From Bacillota bacterium (GTDB taxonomy: Bacteria; Bacillota; Clostridia; Christensenellales; CAG-138), in the NCBI GenBank assembly GCA_023390655.1, contig JAEWCL010000005.1:1-29193 (forward strand): a stretch of 29,193 nt of DNA. The letters are read 5' to 3'. Made by a program: the position numbers and the translations under genes. How positions within the stretch are numbered: position 1 is the stretch's first letter; each line of letters starts with the position of its first letter. The notes below the pieces were generated by a model. It searched no databases. It saw only the letters and a list, made by a program, of their open reading frames with translations, and was not told where the DNA came from. Positions 1-7,928 of this stretch are shown here, in pieces.

Positions 1-76
1 GTTCACCGGGACTTTGCCTTGCTTTTTCGGCCGCTGGCCGCGCTCGGCTCCGTCCCTCAGGCGGGACAGCTTGTTT

Positions 77-138
77 ATTATAGCAAGCACTCTCCCCACT
101 GTCAACACCCTTTTTTAAAGTTTTTTGCAGAGTTTTTT
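77..138 (-). promoter_or_regulatory. Strong sigma-A promoter with UP-like A-tracts, reading out of the left edge
   Basis: Read on the minus strand there is a perfect TTGACA (100-105), a 17-base spacer and a perfect TATAAT (77-82). Upstream of the -35 lie three A6 tracts (111-116, 121-126, 133-138) spaced 10-12 bases, roughly one helical turn, like an UP element. The transcript would start near position 70 and leave the window. Such fully consensus promoters with upstream A-tracts are typical of rRNA or tRNA operons, but no RNA body is visible here, so the target is inferred. Confidence 0.75.
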
Positions 139-356
139 GCAGGATCATTTTCAGAGTGCATAAGCCTGTACTTTTCCGGGCTTTCGGGCAGTATATCCGG
201 CAAAGCTGGCTTGCAGCTTATCTCTGTTGTTCAAATTTCGGGCACATAAATTATTGTTGCGTTACAAAAAAGAGACACTCTATAAACCGCACGATACATT
301 GCCACGATCATCCCTCGTTTCAAAAGCACGCATTCTGCGAAAACACTATATAAATA
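139..356. other. Intergenic stretch without recognised gene
   Basis: Between the leftward promoter and the flagellin terminator I see no convincing coding region. The short open frames here lack a good ribosome binding site and have no recognisable motif. Confidence 0.5.
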
Positions 357-382
357 GGAAAAGCGGCTTGCGCCGCTTTTCC
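357..382 (-). terminator. Terminator of the flagellin genes
   Basis: An 11-bp perfect stem (357-367 with 372-382) closes a TTGC loop about 40 bases past the flagellin stop codon. On the minus strand it is followed by a short T-rich run (TATTTATATA), so the U-tract is weak. It separates the flagellin genes from the leftward promoter beyond. Confidence 0.75.
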
Positions 383-422
383 GTGGGGGGATAAAGGGGG
401 AACACGATTCCTCTTACGAGGC

Positions 423-1256
423 TTACTGGAGCAGCTGGAGCACGCCCTGCGGCGCGGAGTTGGCCTGCGCCAACATGGCGGTGGCAGCCTGCACGAGAAT
501 ATTGTTCTTGGTGTAATTGGTCATTTCCTTCGCCATGTCGAGGTCGCGGATGCGGCTTTCGGCAGCGGAGAGGTTCTCGGAGGAGGTATCCAGATTATTG
601 ATCTTGTGCTGGAGACGATTCTGAATAGCACCCAAGCCGGAACGTGTTGTGGAAACCGTGTTGATAGCGGTGTTGACCGTAGTGATTGCCGTAGCGGCAG
701 CCGTCTGCGTCTTCAAATTGTCAGTAACAGCAGTAATGCTCAAGCCACTCGCCCGCATATCAGCAATTTTAATCGTCAACGTATCATTTTGATTCGCTCC
801 GGTCTGAATGATCAAGCCAGTAGTAGCAATAGCGCCACCCTGCAGCAAATCTTTTCCATTAAACTTGGTCTTGGTCGCGATGTCGCCAATTTCCTCAATC
901 AACGCCTGGAATTCCGCATCCAAAGCATCACGGTCAACGGTCGCACTGTCGTTGGTATCCGAAGATGACTGAACAGCCAGCTCACGCATGCGCTGGAGGA
1001 TGGAGTGAGTCTCATTGAGCGCGCCTTCAGCGGTCTGCACCAAAGAAATGGCATCCTGGCTGTTCTTAGAGGCCATGTTCAGGCCACGGATCTGCGCACG
1101 CATCTTCTCGGAGATCGCAAGCCCGGCGGCATCGTCGCCCGCGCGATTGATGCGGTAGCCGGAAGACAGCTTCTCGGTGGAAGCGGCAGCATTCGTAGTG
1201 TTAACGGAATACTGGCGGTAGGTGTTCATGGACATCAGGTTGTTGTTAATGCGCAT
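423..1256 (-). CDS. hag: Flagellin, proximal copy of a tandem pair
   Basis: Flagellin, the filament subunit exported through the flagellar type III apparatus. The 277-residue protein has the conserved N-terminal D0/D1 region (starts MRINNN, then the NRAGDDAAGLAISEKM stretch near residues 37-52) and C-terminal D1/D0 region (SRIRDLDMAKEM and the ending QGVLQLLQ). It is close to the Bacillus Hag length and lacks large D2/D3 outer domains. The ATG at 1254-1256 is preceded by AAGGAGG (1266-1272). The distal paralogue starts 96 bases upstream and is almost identical outside residues of about 105-185. No terminator separates the two genes, so co-transcription is likely. A GCCGATAA sequence just upstream resembles a sigma-28 -10 element but has only a poor -35. 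Confidence 0.97.
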   Translation of the reverse strand: MRINNNLMSMNTYRQYSVNTTNAAASTEKLSSGYRINRAGDDAAGLAISEKMRAQIRGLNMASKNSQDAISLVQTAEGALNETHSILQRMRELAVQSSSDTNDSATVDRDALDAEFQALIEEIGDIATKTKFNGKDLLQGGAIATTGLIIQTGANQNDTLTIKIADMRASGLSITAVTDNLKTQTAAATAITTVNTAINTVSTTRSGLGAIQNRLQHKINNLDTSSENLSAAESRIRDLDMAKEMTNYTKNNILVQAATAMLAQANSAPQGVLQLLQ

Positions 1257-1265
1257 TTGGGGATT

Positions 1266-1294
1266 CCTCCTTGATTTTTATCGGCATCCGTGCC
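1266..1294 (-). promoter_or_regulatory. Leader hairpin with GGA loop plus ribosome binding site (proximal flagellin)
   Basis: On the minus strand GGCA-CGGA-TGCC (1283-1294) forms a 4-bp stem whose loop carries GGA, about 15 bases before AAGGAGG (1266-1272). GGA in a hairpin loop, paired with a second GGA in the Shine-Dalgarno, is the arrangement bound by CsrA on Bacillus hag mRNA. Binding here is inferred; no csrA or fliW lies in the window. Confidence 0.45.
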
Positions 1295-1352
1295 TTTGAA
1301 TTCGTAATTCTCAGAAAGCGACCGTCTCAATAGGTTCAAGGCTGCGCAGCTG

Positions 1353-2189
1353 TTACTGGAGCAGCTGGAGTACGCCCTGCGGTGCAGAGTTTGCCTGCGC
1401 CAACATGGCGGTGGCAGCCTGCACGAGGATGTTATTCTTGGTGTAGTTGGTCATTTCCTTCGCCATGTCGAGGTCGCGGATGCGGCTTTCGGCAGCGGAA
1501 AGGTTCTCGGAAGAGGTATCCAGGTTGTTGATCTTGTGCTGGAGACGGTTCTGTGTAGCGCCCAAGCCGGAACGCGTCGTGGAGACCGTGTTGATAGCGG
1601 TGTTGATCGTTGTGATTGCCGTAGCGGCAGCCGTCTGCGTCTTCAAATCAGTGGCACCAGTAATGCCCAAACCACTTACCGATTGCATATCGGCAATTTT
1701 AATCTCGAGCGTATCACCATTATTCGCCCCGGTCTGAATGGTCAAGCCGGTAGACGCAAGATCACCCTTCAGCAGGTCTTTGCCGTTGAATTTAGTCTTG
1801 GTCGCGATGTCATCAATTTCCGCCTTCAATGCCTGGAATTCTGCATCCAATGCATCACGGTCAACCTCGGTAGAACCGCTCTGGTTCGTATCGGAGGAAG
1901 ACTGTACGGCCAGCTCGCGCATGCGCTGGAGGATAGAGTGGGTTTCGTTGAGCGCACCTTCAGCAGTCTGCACGAGGGAGATCGCGTCCTGGCTGTTCTT
2001 ACTTGCCATGTTCAGGCCACGGATCTGCGCGCGCATTTTCTCGGAGATCGCAAGACCGGCAGCATCATCGCCCGCGCGGTTGATGCGGTAGCCGGAGGAC
2101 AGCTTCTCGGTGGAAGCAGCAGCATTCGTGGTGTTGATGGAATACTGACGGTAGGTGTTCATGGACATCAGGTTGTTGTTAATACGCAT
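1353..2189 (-). CDS. hag: Flagellin, distal copy of a tandem pair
   Basis: Second flagellin, 278 residues from the ATG at 2187-2189, chosen because AAGGAGG (2200-2206) sits 10 bases upstream and the protein then starts MRINNN like its paralogue; an in-frame ATG 19 codons earlier lacks this support. The N-terminal ~104 residues match the proximal copy except for one Val/Ile change, and the C-terminal ~90 are nearly identical. Differences cluster in the centre (about residues 105-185), the surface-exposed part of the filament. It is the first gene behind a sigma-28 promoter, so it is probably the better expressed copy or drives both. It keeps the QRMRELAVQ segment that corresponds to the TLR5-recognised region of other flagellins. 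Confidence 0.97.
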   Translation of the reverse strand: MRINNNLMSMNTYRQYSINTTNAAASTEKLSSGYRINRAGDDAAGLAISEKMRAQIRGLNMASKNSQDAISLVQTAEGALNETHSILQRMRELAVQSSSDTNQSGSTEVDRDALDAEFQALKAEIDDIATKTKFNGKDLLKGDLASTGLTIQTGANNGDTLEIKIADMQSVSGLGITGATDLKTQTAAATAITTINTAINTVSTTRSGLGATQNRLQHKINNLDTSSENLSAAESRIRDLDMAKEMTNYTKNNILVQAATAMLAQANSAPQGVLQLLQ

Positions 2190-2199
2190 TGTGAAAGTT

Positions 2200-2230
2200 C
2201 CTCCTTGATTTTTAAAACGGCATCCATGCC
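2200..2230 (-). promoter_or_regulatory. Leader hairpin with GGA loop plus ribosome binding site (distal flagellin)
   Basis: The minus-strand sequence GGCA-TGGA-TGCC (2219-2230) is a 4-bp hairpin with GGA in the loop, followed about 17 bases later by AAGGAGG (2200-2206). The first loop base differs from that in the proximal copy, while the stem and the GGA are kept. It is a candidate CsrA site by analogy with the Bacillus hag leader. Confidence 0.45.
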
Positions 2231-2307
2231 TTTTTTGGACGGCCAAGCGGGCCTTTTTGCCACCGGCGCCTGGTATGCATCCGGGCCTTCCTGAACATCT
2301 GCTATAA

Positions 2308-2334
2308 TAATCGGCTCTTTCCTTTTGGACTTTA
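2308..2334 (-). promoter_or_regulatory. Sigma-28 (SigD/FliA) promoter of the flagellin genes
   Basis: On the minus strand TAAA (2331-2334), a 15-base spacer and GCCGATTA (2308-2315) match the flagellar sigma-28 consensus (TAAA-N15-GCCGATAA) at all but one position. Transcription would start near 2300, giving a leader of about 110 bases. This makes the flagellins late-class genes, expressed after hook-basal body completion. Confidence 0.9.
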
Positions 2335-2408
2335 GCGTCCTAATCAAAATTTTTCGCGTTTTTTTTACCGCATCCTGTCAGAATTAGGTATCATTCGGCA
2401 AAAAAGTA

Positions 2409-2437
2409 TTGAATCTGCCTCTTTTGCCGTATACAAT
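2409..2437 (+). promoter_or_regulatory. Likely sigma-A promoter of the flagellar operon
   Basis: TTGAAT (2409-2414), a 17-base spacer and TACAAT (2432-2437) match the sigma-A consensus at 4/6 and 5/6 positions, about 115 bases before the fliF start. The surrounding AT-rich region contains other weaker hexamers, so the exact start point is uncertain. Confidence 0.5.
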
Positions 2438-2557
2438 ACATATGTGGAATTGTGTAGTATTGTGGCATTATATACATTATCTTGTGTTCTCTGGCCTCTT
2501 CTCTGCCGCAGTGGGAAACGGCGGGGAAAAGAATAACGATATGATAGGTGAACGCAA

Positions 2558-4225
2558 TTGGATTTTTTAAAAAACACATTTGGCAAGATTGCCGACTATT
2601 TTAAGAGCCTTGAGAAAGGGCAGAAGACCCGGCTTCTTGTTTTCAGTATTTTAGCGGTGGCAATTATTGTTGCCGCTTCTGTATTGCTGAACCAAAAATC
2701 GTATACGGTGCTGTATACCGGTATGGAAGCGCAGGACGCGGGCGAGATGCTTTCCCTGCTGCAGGAGATGAAGGTAGATTCAAAAGCGCAGGGTACAGAC
2801 ACTATATTGGTAGAAACCAATCAGGCGGACAGCGTGCGGATGCAGCTTGCAGCCGAAGGATATCCGAAGAGCGGGCAGAATTTCGATATTTTTTCCAAGT
2901 CCTCCGGGCTTGGCGCTACGGATATGGAAAAGCGCGTCTACTACCAGTTCCAGCTGCAGGAAAATCTGGGACAGGTGATTAAAAAGATGGGCAAGATTGA
3001 GGATGCAATCGTCAACCTTTCCCTCGCGCAGGAAAGCGCCTATGTGCTCTCCAATGACGAAAAACCCGCTTCCGCTTCCGTATTATTAAAGCTGAAAGAC
3101 AAAGAAACGCTGACCTCCGCAGAAGCGCGCACCATTGCCGAGTTAGTCTCCAAAAGCGTTTCCGGCCTCAGTGTAGAGGACGTCCGCATTGTTGACGCCA
3201 ATATGAACCTCTATCGAACGGATGAAGACCCCACCGCCCCCGCACCTACGCCGGATGCCTTCCAGGACGTCGGCACGCAGATTGCCCTGCAGCAATCTGT
3301 ACAGGAAAGCCTGCAGAAACAGGTGATCGAGCTGCTCTCCCCCGTTTTTGGCGAAGGCAGGGTCAGCGCGCAGGTCAGCGTCACGATGAACTTCGATAAG
3401 CAATCCTCTGAAAGCGTTGTGTTTGCGCCTCCCGTAGCCGATATGCAGGAAGGCCTTGCCGTAAGCATGCAGGAGCTTGCAGAAACCATCAAGGGCGACG
3501 CGGCGGCCCAGGGGCCAACGGGCACCGACTCCAACGGAGGCACCAACACCACAACCACCTACCCCGAACTTGAGTTGGACGATAATTCCATCTACAGCAA
3601 GGTCAGCAAGGAAACAAACCTTGAGTTGAATGAAACGCGTACGCAGATTGACAACGCGCGCGGCGTCATCACCGGCCTTTCCGTGGGCATTGTGATCGAT
3701 AATTCCGGCATGGAGGACGACTACACCGAGAGCGTACAGGAGCTCGTGGCGAGCGCCATAGGCGTGACGCCGGAATATGTATCGGTGGCCATGATTCCCT
3801 TCTTCAGCCTGCAGCAGAGCGAAACCGCCCAGCAGAGCGCCGAAGAAGCGTTCAACAACCAAAAGGAGCTTATTGACCAGGCCAACGCTGCCACTACAAG
3901 GAATACGCTTATTATTGCGGGGGCCATCGTCATCGTCGTGCTTCTCCTGCTCATTGCTGTGCTTTCACTGCGCAAAAAGCCTGCTCCCATTTATACGGTT
4001 GCGGACGCGGAGCCCGGCGCATATATGGACCTGGAGGCCGGAGAAGCGGATATGCTGCCTGAGGAATATGGGGCACTTGAAGAGTCGGAGCTTGAAGAAG
4101 ATCCGGTGCCCGAAATCGAGGAAAAACAGGATACCACGCTCAACTCTTTGGAGAAATATATCGATAAGAGTCCCGAGGCCGTTGTCCAGCTTCTGCGCAA
4201 TTGGCTCAGCGACGATACAAAATAA
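2558..4225 (+). CDS. fliF: Flagellar MS-ring protein FliF
   Basis: FliF forms the MS ring in the cytoplasmic membrane, the base of the flagellar motor and the housing of the export gate. The 555-residue length is normal. A first membrane helix lies at about residues 25-44, a periplasmic-side YscJ/FliF ring region follows, and a second helix lies at about 449-472. The acidic C-terminal tail ends in PEAVVQLLRNWLSDD, the segment that binds FliG. The start is a TTG at 2558, because an in-frame stop lies just upstream and GGTG (2547-2550) is well placed; the protein then begins MDFLKNTFGK as expected. It is the first gene of the operon; fliE, flgB and flgC, which usually precede it in Bacillota, are absent here. 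Confidence 0.97.
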   Translation: MDFLKNTFGKIADYFKSLEKGQKTRLLVFSILAVAIIVAASVLLNQKSYTVLYTGMEAQDAGEMLSLLQEMKVDSKAQGTDTILVETNQADSVRMQLAAEGYPKSGQNFDIFSKSSGLGATDMEKRVYYQFQLQENLGQVIKKMGKIEDAIVNLSLAQESAYVLSNDEKPASASVLLKLKDKETLTSAEARTIAELVSKSVSGLSVEDVRIVDANMNLYRTDEDPTAPAPTPDAFQDVGTQIALQQSVQESLQKQVIELLSPVFGEGRVSAQVSVTMNFDKQSSESVVFAPPVADMQEGLAVSMQELAETIKGDAAAQGPTGTDSNGGTNTTTTYPELELDDNSIYSKVSKETNLELNETRTQIDNARGVITGLSVGIVIDNSGMEDDYTESVQELVASAIGVTPEYVSVAMIPFFSLQQSETAQQSAEEAFNNQKELIDQANAATTRNTLIIAGAIVIVVLLLLIAVLSLRKKPAPIYTVADAEPGAYMDLEAGEADMLPEEYGALEESELEEDPVPEIEEKQDTTLNSLEKYIDKSPEAVVQLLRNWLSDDTK

Positions 4226-4258
4226 GCGTATGTTTGTGATTTCTGAACGGAGGATGCT

Positions 4259-5266
4259 ATGGCAGCCCAAGGTTTAAGCTCAAAAGAAAAAGCCGCGGTA
4301 TTAATGATCTCCTTAGGAAAAACCCATGCGGCAAAACTATACCCCTTCTTTTCGGAAGAAGAAGTGGAACAGCTCACTTTGGCCATTACCGGCGTTCGGC
4401 GCATCGATCCCGAGGTCAAGGATTCGGTTGTGAGCGAATTCTATGAAATCTGCATGGCGCAGAAATTCATCTCCGAGGGCGGCATCGATTACGCCAAGGA
4501 AGTATTGGATCAGGCCTTTGGGGAAACCCGCGCAAACGAACTGATCTCCCGCCTGTCCTCGGCCCTACGCGTCCGCCCTTTTGATTTTGTGCGGCGTGCC
4601 GACAGCTCCCAGATTTACAACTTCCTGCAGGATGAACACCCGCAGACGATCGCATTGATTCTTTCTTATCTGGAGCCCAAGCAGGCCGCCCCCGTACTCG
4701 CCTCCCTGCCCTTTGAAAAGCAGGCGAATGTGATCATGCGCATTGCCAACATGGGCGCATCCTCGCACGAATACGTAAAGGATACCGAGCGCGTGCTTGA
4801 GCATCGGCTTTCCACCATGATGTTTGGCAACCAGACCGTGGCAGGCGGTATCGACAGCCTGGTCAATATCATCAACAGTGTCGACCGCGGGACGGAGAAG
4901 CGCCTGCTTGCCGCCCTCGAGCAGACGGACCCCGAGCTTGCGGAAGATATCAAAAACCGCATGTTTGTGTTCGAGGACATCACAAAGCTCACGGACCAGG
5001 CCATACAGCGCATCCTGCGCGAGGTGGACAACCGCGACTTGGCCGTTGCGCTCAAGACTGCCGGCAAAGAGGTTACAAAGGCGATATTCGACAATACCTC
5101 CAAGCGCCTGCAGGATATGATCAAGGAAGATATCGAATACATGGGGCCGGTGCGCGTGCGCGACGTAGAAGAAGCGCAGCAGAAGATTGTGAATATCATC
5201 CGCAAGCTGGATGACGCCGGCGAGATCTTTATTTCCCGCAGCAAGGAGGATGAGATGATTGTTTAA
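4259..5266 (+). CDS. fliG: Flagellar motor switch protein FliG
   Basis: FliG is the C-ring protein that contacts the MotA stator and generates torque. It has 335 residues, the usual length. The middle domain carries the conserved EHPQT motif (residues 126-130) used to contact FliM. The C-terminal domain includes the MFVF motif (235-238) and the charged torque helix around residues 241-262. An ATG at 4259 follows CGGAGGA (4248-4254). The gene sits 33 bases after fliF and overlaps the start of fliH by 8 bases, consistent with translational coupling. Confidence 0.98.
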   Translation: MAAQGLSSKEKAAVLMISLGKTHAAKLYPFFSEEEVEQLTLAITGVRRIDPEVKDSVVSEFYEICMAQKFISEGGIDYAKEVLDQAFGETRANELISRLSSALRVRPFDFVRRADSSQIYNFLQDEHPQTIALILSYLEPKQAAPVLASLPFEKQANVIMRIANMGASSHEYVKDTERVLEHRLSTMMFGNQTVAGGIDSLVNIINSVDRGTEKRLLAALEQTDPELAEDIKNRMFVFEDITKLTDQAIQRILREVDNRDLAVALKTAGKEVTKAIFDNTSKRLQDMIKEDIEYMGPVRVRDVEEAQQKIVNIIRKLDDAGEIFISRSKEDEMIV

Positions 5267-6161
5267 AATCGACAAATCATCGGTTGAATTTCTTGATGCA
5301 AACCGTTTTCTTACCGTTGTTTCTTCCGCTTCGCAGGAAGAAACAGGCCCGGTCCCGGAAAATTCGGCACCGCCCTGCGGCGATGCCTCCACACCCCAGC
5401 AGCAAGCGTCCGCGCCTCTCCGTTTGGAGAAGCCGGATGCTTCCTTTCAGGATCGCATAGAGCATACATCCGGCCCCGATGATGCGTCAACAATAGAAGA
5501 AAATCCCGAACAACTTCTCAGCGATGCATCTAAGGCCGCCGAGGGAATTCTTTCTAATGCCGCGGCGCAGGCCGCGAAGCTTCTCGAAGACGCAAAATAT
5601 GAGTCCTTTTGTATCAGCGCAGAGACTGCAAAAAGTGCCGAACAGGTCCGTATTGAGGCCTGGCAGAAAGGGTACAGCGAAGGGCTCGCCTATGCAAATG
5701 AGCAGGCCGAACAGCAGAAACACGAATTTGAGGCGCTCATAGGGAGCATCGTTTCTCAGACAGATCAATTCACAAAAGGCGTAAACGCGGCATTTGAAGA
5801 GAACGTGCTGCGGCTTTCTTTCGCGATTGCAAAAAAAATAATTAATATTGAACTCAAAAACAACGATATTGTATTTGAGCAATTGATCAAGCGCACGTTG
5901 CAGATTCACCATGAGGAGAGCAGGTTTTTCCTGCGCATCAGCCCTTCCGCCTATGAACGGTATTTTCAAAATGGCTCGGATTGGCTCAAATCCTCCATGG
6001 AAACTGCTCCTTTTAAAGTGATAGCTGATGCAACCCTTCCGGAATACGGTATCCTGATGGAGACGGAAGAGGGTTCCTTTAAAACCGGACCGGATGTTCA
6101 GCTTGAGATTCTGAAAGAGGCGCTTGGCGTCAAGGGTTCTGCCGATGAAGCCGTTCTTTGA
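5259..6161 (+). CDS. fliH: Flagellar assembly protein FliH
   Basis: FliH is the stator-like partner that binds the export ATPase FliI and holds it at the export gate. The 300-residue protein has a low-complexity, poorly conserved N-terminal part, an Ala/Glu-rich helical stretch around residues 90-140 and a FliH/HrpE-type C-terminal domain from about 155 on. The call relies on position between fliG and fliI as well as on this architecture, since the family diverges quickly. The start is a TTG at 5259 overlapping the end of fliG, served by AGGAGG at 5244-5249. Its end overlaps the start of fliI by 17 bases. Confidence 0.9.
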   Translation: MFKIDKSSVEFLDANRFLTVVSSASQEETGPVPENSAPPCGDASTPQQQASAPLRLEKPDASFQDRIEHTSGPDDASTIEENPEQLLSDASKAAEGILSNAAAQAAKLLEDAKYESFCISAETAKSAEQVRIEAWQKGYSEGLAYANEQAEQQKHEFEALIGSIVSQTDQFTKGVNAAFEENVLRLSFAIAKKIINIELKNNDIVFEQLIKRTLQIHHEESRFFLRISPSAYERYFQNGSDWLKSSMETAPFKVIADATLPEYGILMETEEGSFKTGPDVQLEILKEALGVKGSADEAVL

Positions 6162-7470
6162 CATTCATAAATATGAAACGATCATCAGTGAGACCGACAC
6201 CGTCGAACGCGTAGGCAAGGTGACGCAGGTTGTCGGTTTGGCGGTGGAATGTGTGGGCCTTCAGGCGCACATGAACGATATCTGCCGGATTTATACCGGA
6301 CGCGGCCAGGAATACATTTTGGCCGATGTTGTGGGATTTAAGGAAAACAAGGTACTGTTGATGCCGCTTGGCGAACTTTCCGGCATCGGTCCGAACAACC
6401 GGGTCGTCTGTACCGGCGATACCCTTCGTGTGCCGGTAGGCGAACAATACCTTGGCCGTGTGCTCGATCCGTTTGGGCAGCCGATGGATGGCTTGGGCGA
6501 CATTAAGCCCGGCGGTTATTACAGCGTTGAGAACGCGCCGCCCAATCCGCTCTCCCGCAAGCCGATTTCCGAGGTTCTCCCCTTGGGCATTAAAGCGATT
6601 GACTCCATGCTGACCATCGGTCGCGGGCAAAGGGTCGGCATTTTTGCAGGAAGCGGCGTGGGAAAAAGCACGCTCTTAGGCATGATCGCCCGCAACGCAA
6701 AATCGGATATCAACGTCATTGTCCTCATCGGAGAACGTGGAAGAGAAGTTCGTTCCTTTTTAGAAAACGATTTGGGTGAAGAGGGACTAAAGCGCTCCGT
6801 TGTAGTAATTGCAACGTCCGATCAGCCCGCGCTGGTACGCCTAAAATCGGCAAGCGTCGGGACAAGCATTGCGGAATATTTCCGCAATCAGGGCAAGAAC
6901 GTCCTGTTGATGATGGACTCCCTCACCCGCTTTGCGATGGCGCAGCGGGAGATCGGTATGGCGATCGGAGAACCTCCGGTATCGCGTGGATATACGCCTT
7001 CCGTATTTGCCATTATGCCGAAGTTGCTTGAACGCTCCGGCAATTCTGCATCAGGATCGATTACGGGGCTCTATACCGTCCTTGTCGAAGGTGACGATAT
7101 GAATGAACCGGTAGCGGATACCGTGCGCGGCATACTCGACGGGCACATCGTGCTTTCCCGCCACCTTGCAAACAGCAACCACTACCCCGCGATCGATGTT
7201 CTTGCGAGCGTCAGCCGACTGATGCCTGAAATTGCATCGAGAGAGCATTACGATAAGGCCGGATTTGTGCGCAATTTGCTCTACACGTATCAAAAAGCAC
7301 AGGATCTTATCGCAATCGGTGCCTATAAGCGCGGCACCGATCCGAATATTGACCGGGCGATTGAGCTTTTAGATCCGATTCACGCATTGTTACAGCAGCG
7401 TGTGGAAGAGCGCTTCACTTTTGAAGAGACGATCGAACTCCTCTACGCGATCGGCAATACGCGGAGCTAA
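6145..7470 (+). CDS. fliI: Flagellar export ATPase FliI
   Basis: FliI is the F1-beta-like ATPase of the flagellar type III export apparatus. From the ATG at 6145 the protein has 441 residues, the family length. The Walker A motif GSGVGKST lies at residues 169-176, the GERGREV catalytic segment at 196-202 and the Walker B strand ends in D258 (LLMMDSLTRF). A TTG seven codons upstream is in frame, but AAGGG (6132-6136) is spaced correctly for the ATG. It follows fliH with an overlap and is followed by fliJ after two bases. Confidence 0.98.
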   Translation: MKPFFDIHKYETIISETDTVERVGKVTQVVGLAVECVGLQAHMNDICRIYTGRGQEYILADVVGFKENKVLLMPLGELSGIGPNNRVVCTGDTLRVPVGEQYLGRVLDPFGQPMDGLGDIKPGGYYSVENAPPNPLSRKPISEVLPLGIKAIDSMLTIGRGQRVGIFAGSGVGKSTLLGMIARNAKSDINVIVLIGERGREVRSFLENDLGEEGLKRSVVVIATSDQPALVRLKSASVGTSIAEYFRNQGKNVLLMMDSLTRFAMAQREIGMAIGEPPVSRGYTPSVFAIMPKLLERSGNSASGSITGLYTVLVEGDDMNEPVADTVRGILDGHIVLSRHLANSNHYPAIDVLASVSRLMPEIASREHYDKAGFVRNLLYTYQKAQDLIAIGAYKRGTDPNIDRAIELLDPIHALLQQRVEERFTFEETIELLYAIGNTRS

Positions 7471-7472
7471 TC

Positions 7473-7916
7473 ATGAAAAAGTTTATATTTACGTTACAGG
7501 CGGTCAACGATATCGCCCTCGCAACGGAAAAACAGCTCAAGCTCGATATGCAGCGCATCGAAGAGCGTTTGCGGCGTGTTCTTAAGGACATAGAGGATAC
7601 GCAGCAGGAACTTCGCGCCTCGAAGGAGCGCTGCCTCCATAAAATGCGCACGGAAGGAATCGACTCGGAAACGCTGCTGCAATATTCACATTATTTTGAA
7701 AAGCTGCATGCGATCCTTCAGGTGCTTCACCAAAATAAATCGCAGATAGAGCGCGAAAAGCAACTATGCCTGCAGACGCAGATCGAAAACCGAAAAGAAC
7801 TCAAGACGCACGAAAAACTCCGCGAAAAGCAGTACGAAGCATACTTGCAGGAGCTAAAGCGCGAAGAAGAAAAGACGGTAGGAGACCTTGTTGCTTACCG
7901 CTCAACACTCCAATAA
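7473..7916 (+). CDS. fliJ: Flagellar export protein FliJ
   Basis: FliJ is the small coiled-coil stalk protein of the export ATPase complex and also helps recycle export chaperones. The 147-residue product is almost entirely charged helix with heptad-like Leu spacing, as in the family, and starts MKKFIFTLQAV, a typical FliJ beginning. It lies two bases after fliI, with GGAG at 7463-7466 inside the end of that gene. Identification rests on length, coiled-coil character and position. Confidence 0.93.
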   Translation: MKKFIFTLQAVNDIALATEKQLKLDMQRIEERLRRVLKDIEDTQQELRASKERCLHKMRTEGIDSETLLQYSHYFEKLHAILQVLHQNKSQIEREKQLCLQTQIENRKELKTHEKLREKQYEAYLQELKREEEKTVGDLVAYRSTLQ

Positions 7917-7928
7917 GCGAGGGACACT

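Larger units (their letters stand above)
423..2230 (-). repeat. Tandem direct duplication of flagellin gene and leader
   Basis: Two units of about 870-880 bp (423-1294 and 1353-2230) share coding sequence, ribosome binding site and GGA-loop hairpin. Both begin at the stop codon with the same bases and differ mostly by third-position changes at the ends and by larger differences in the centre. This is a tandem gene duplication, not a mobile element. Confidence 0.85.

Noticed and set aside
606..968. Open frames antisense to the flagellin genes (also 1536-2294)
   Set aside because: They mirror the biased codon use of the flagellins and repeat in both copies; no ribosome binding site or recognisable motif.
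4565..5392. A 275-codon minus-strand open frame across fliG
   Set aside because: Antisense to a clear fliG with intact motifs; no start signal.
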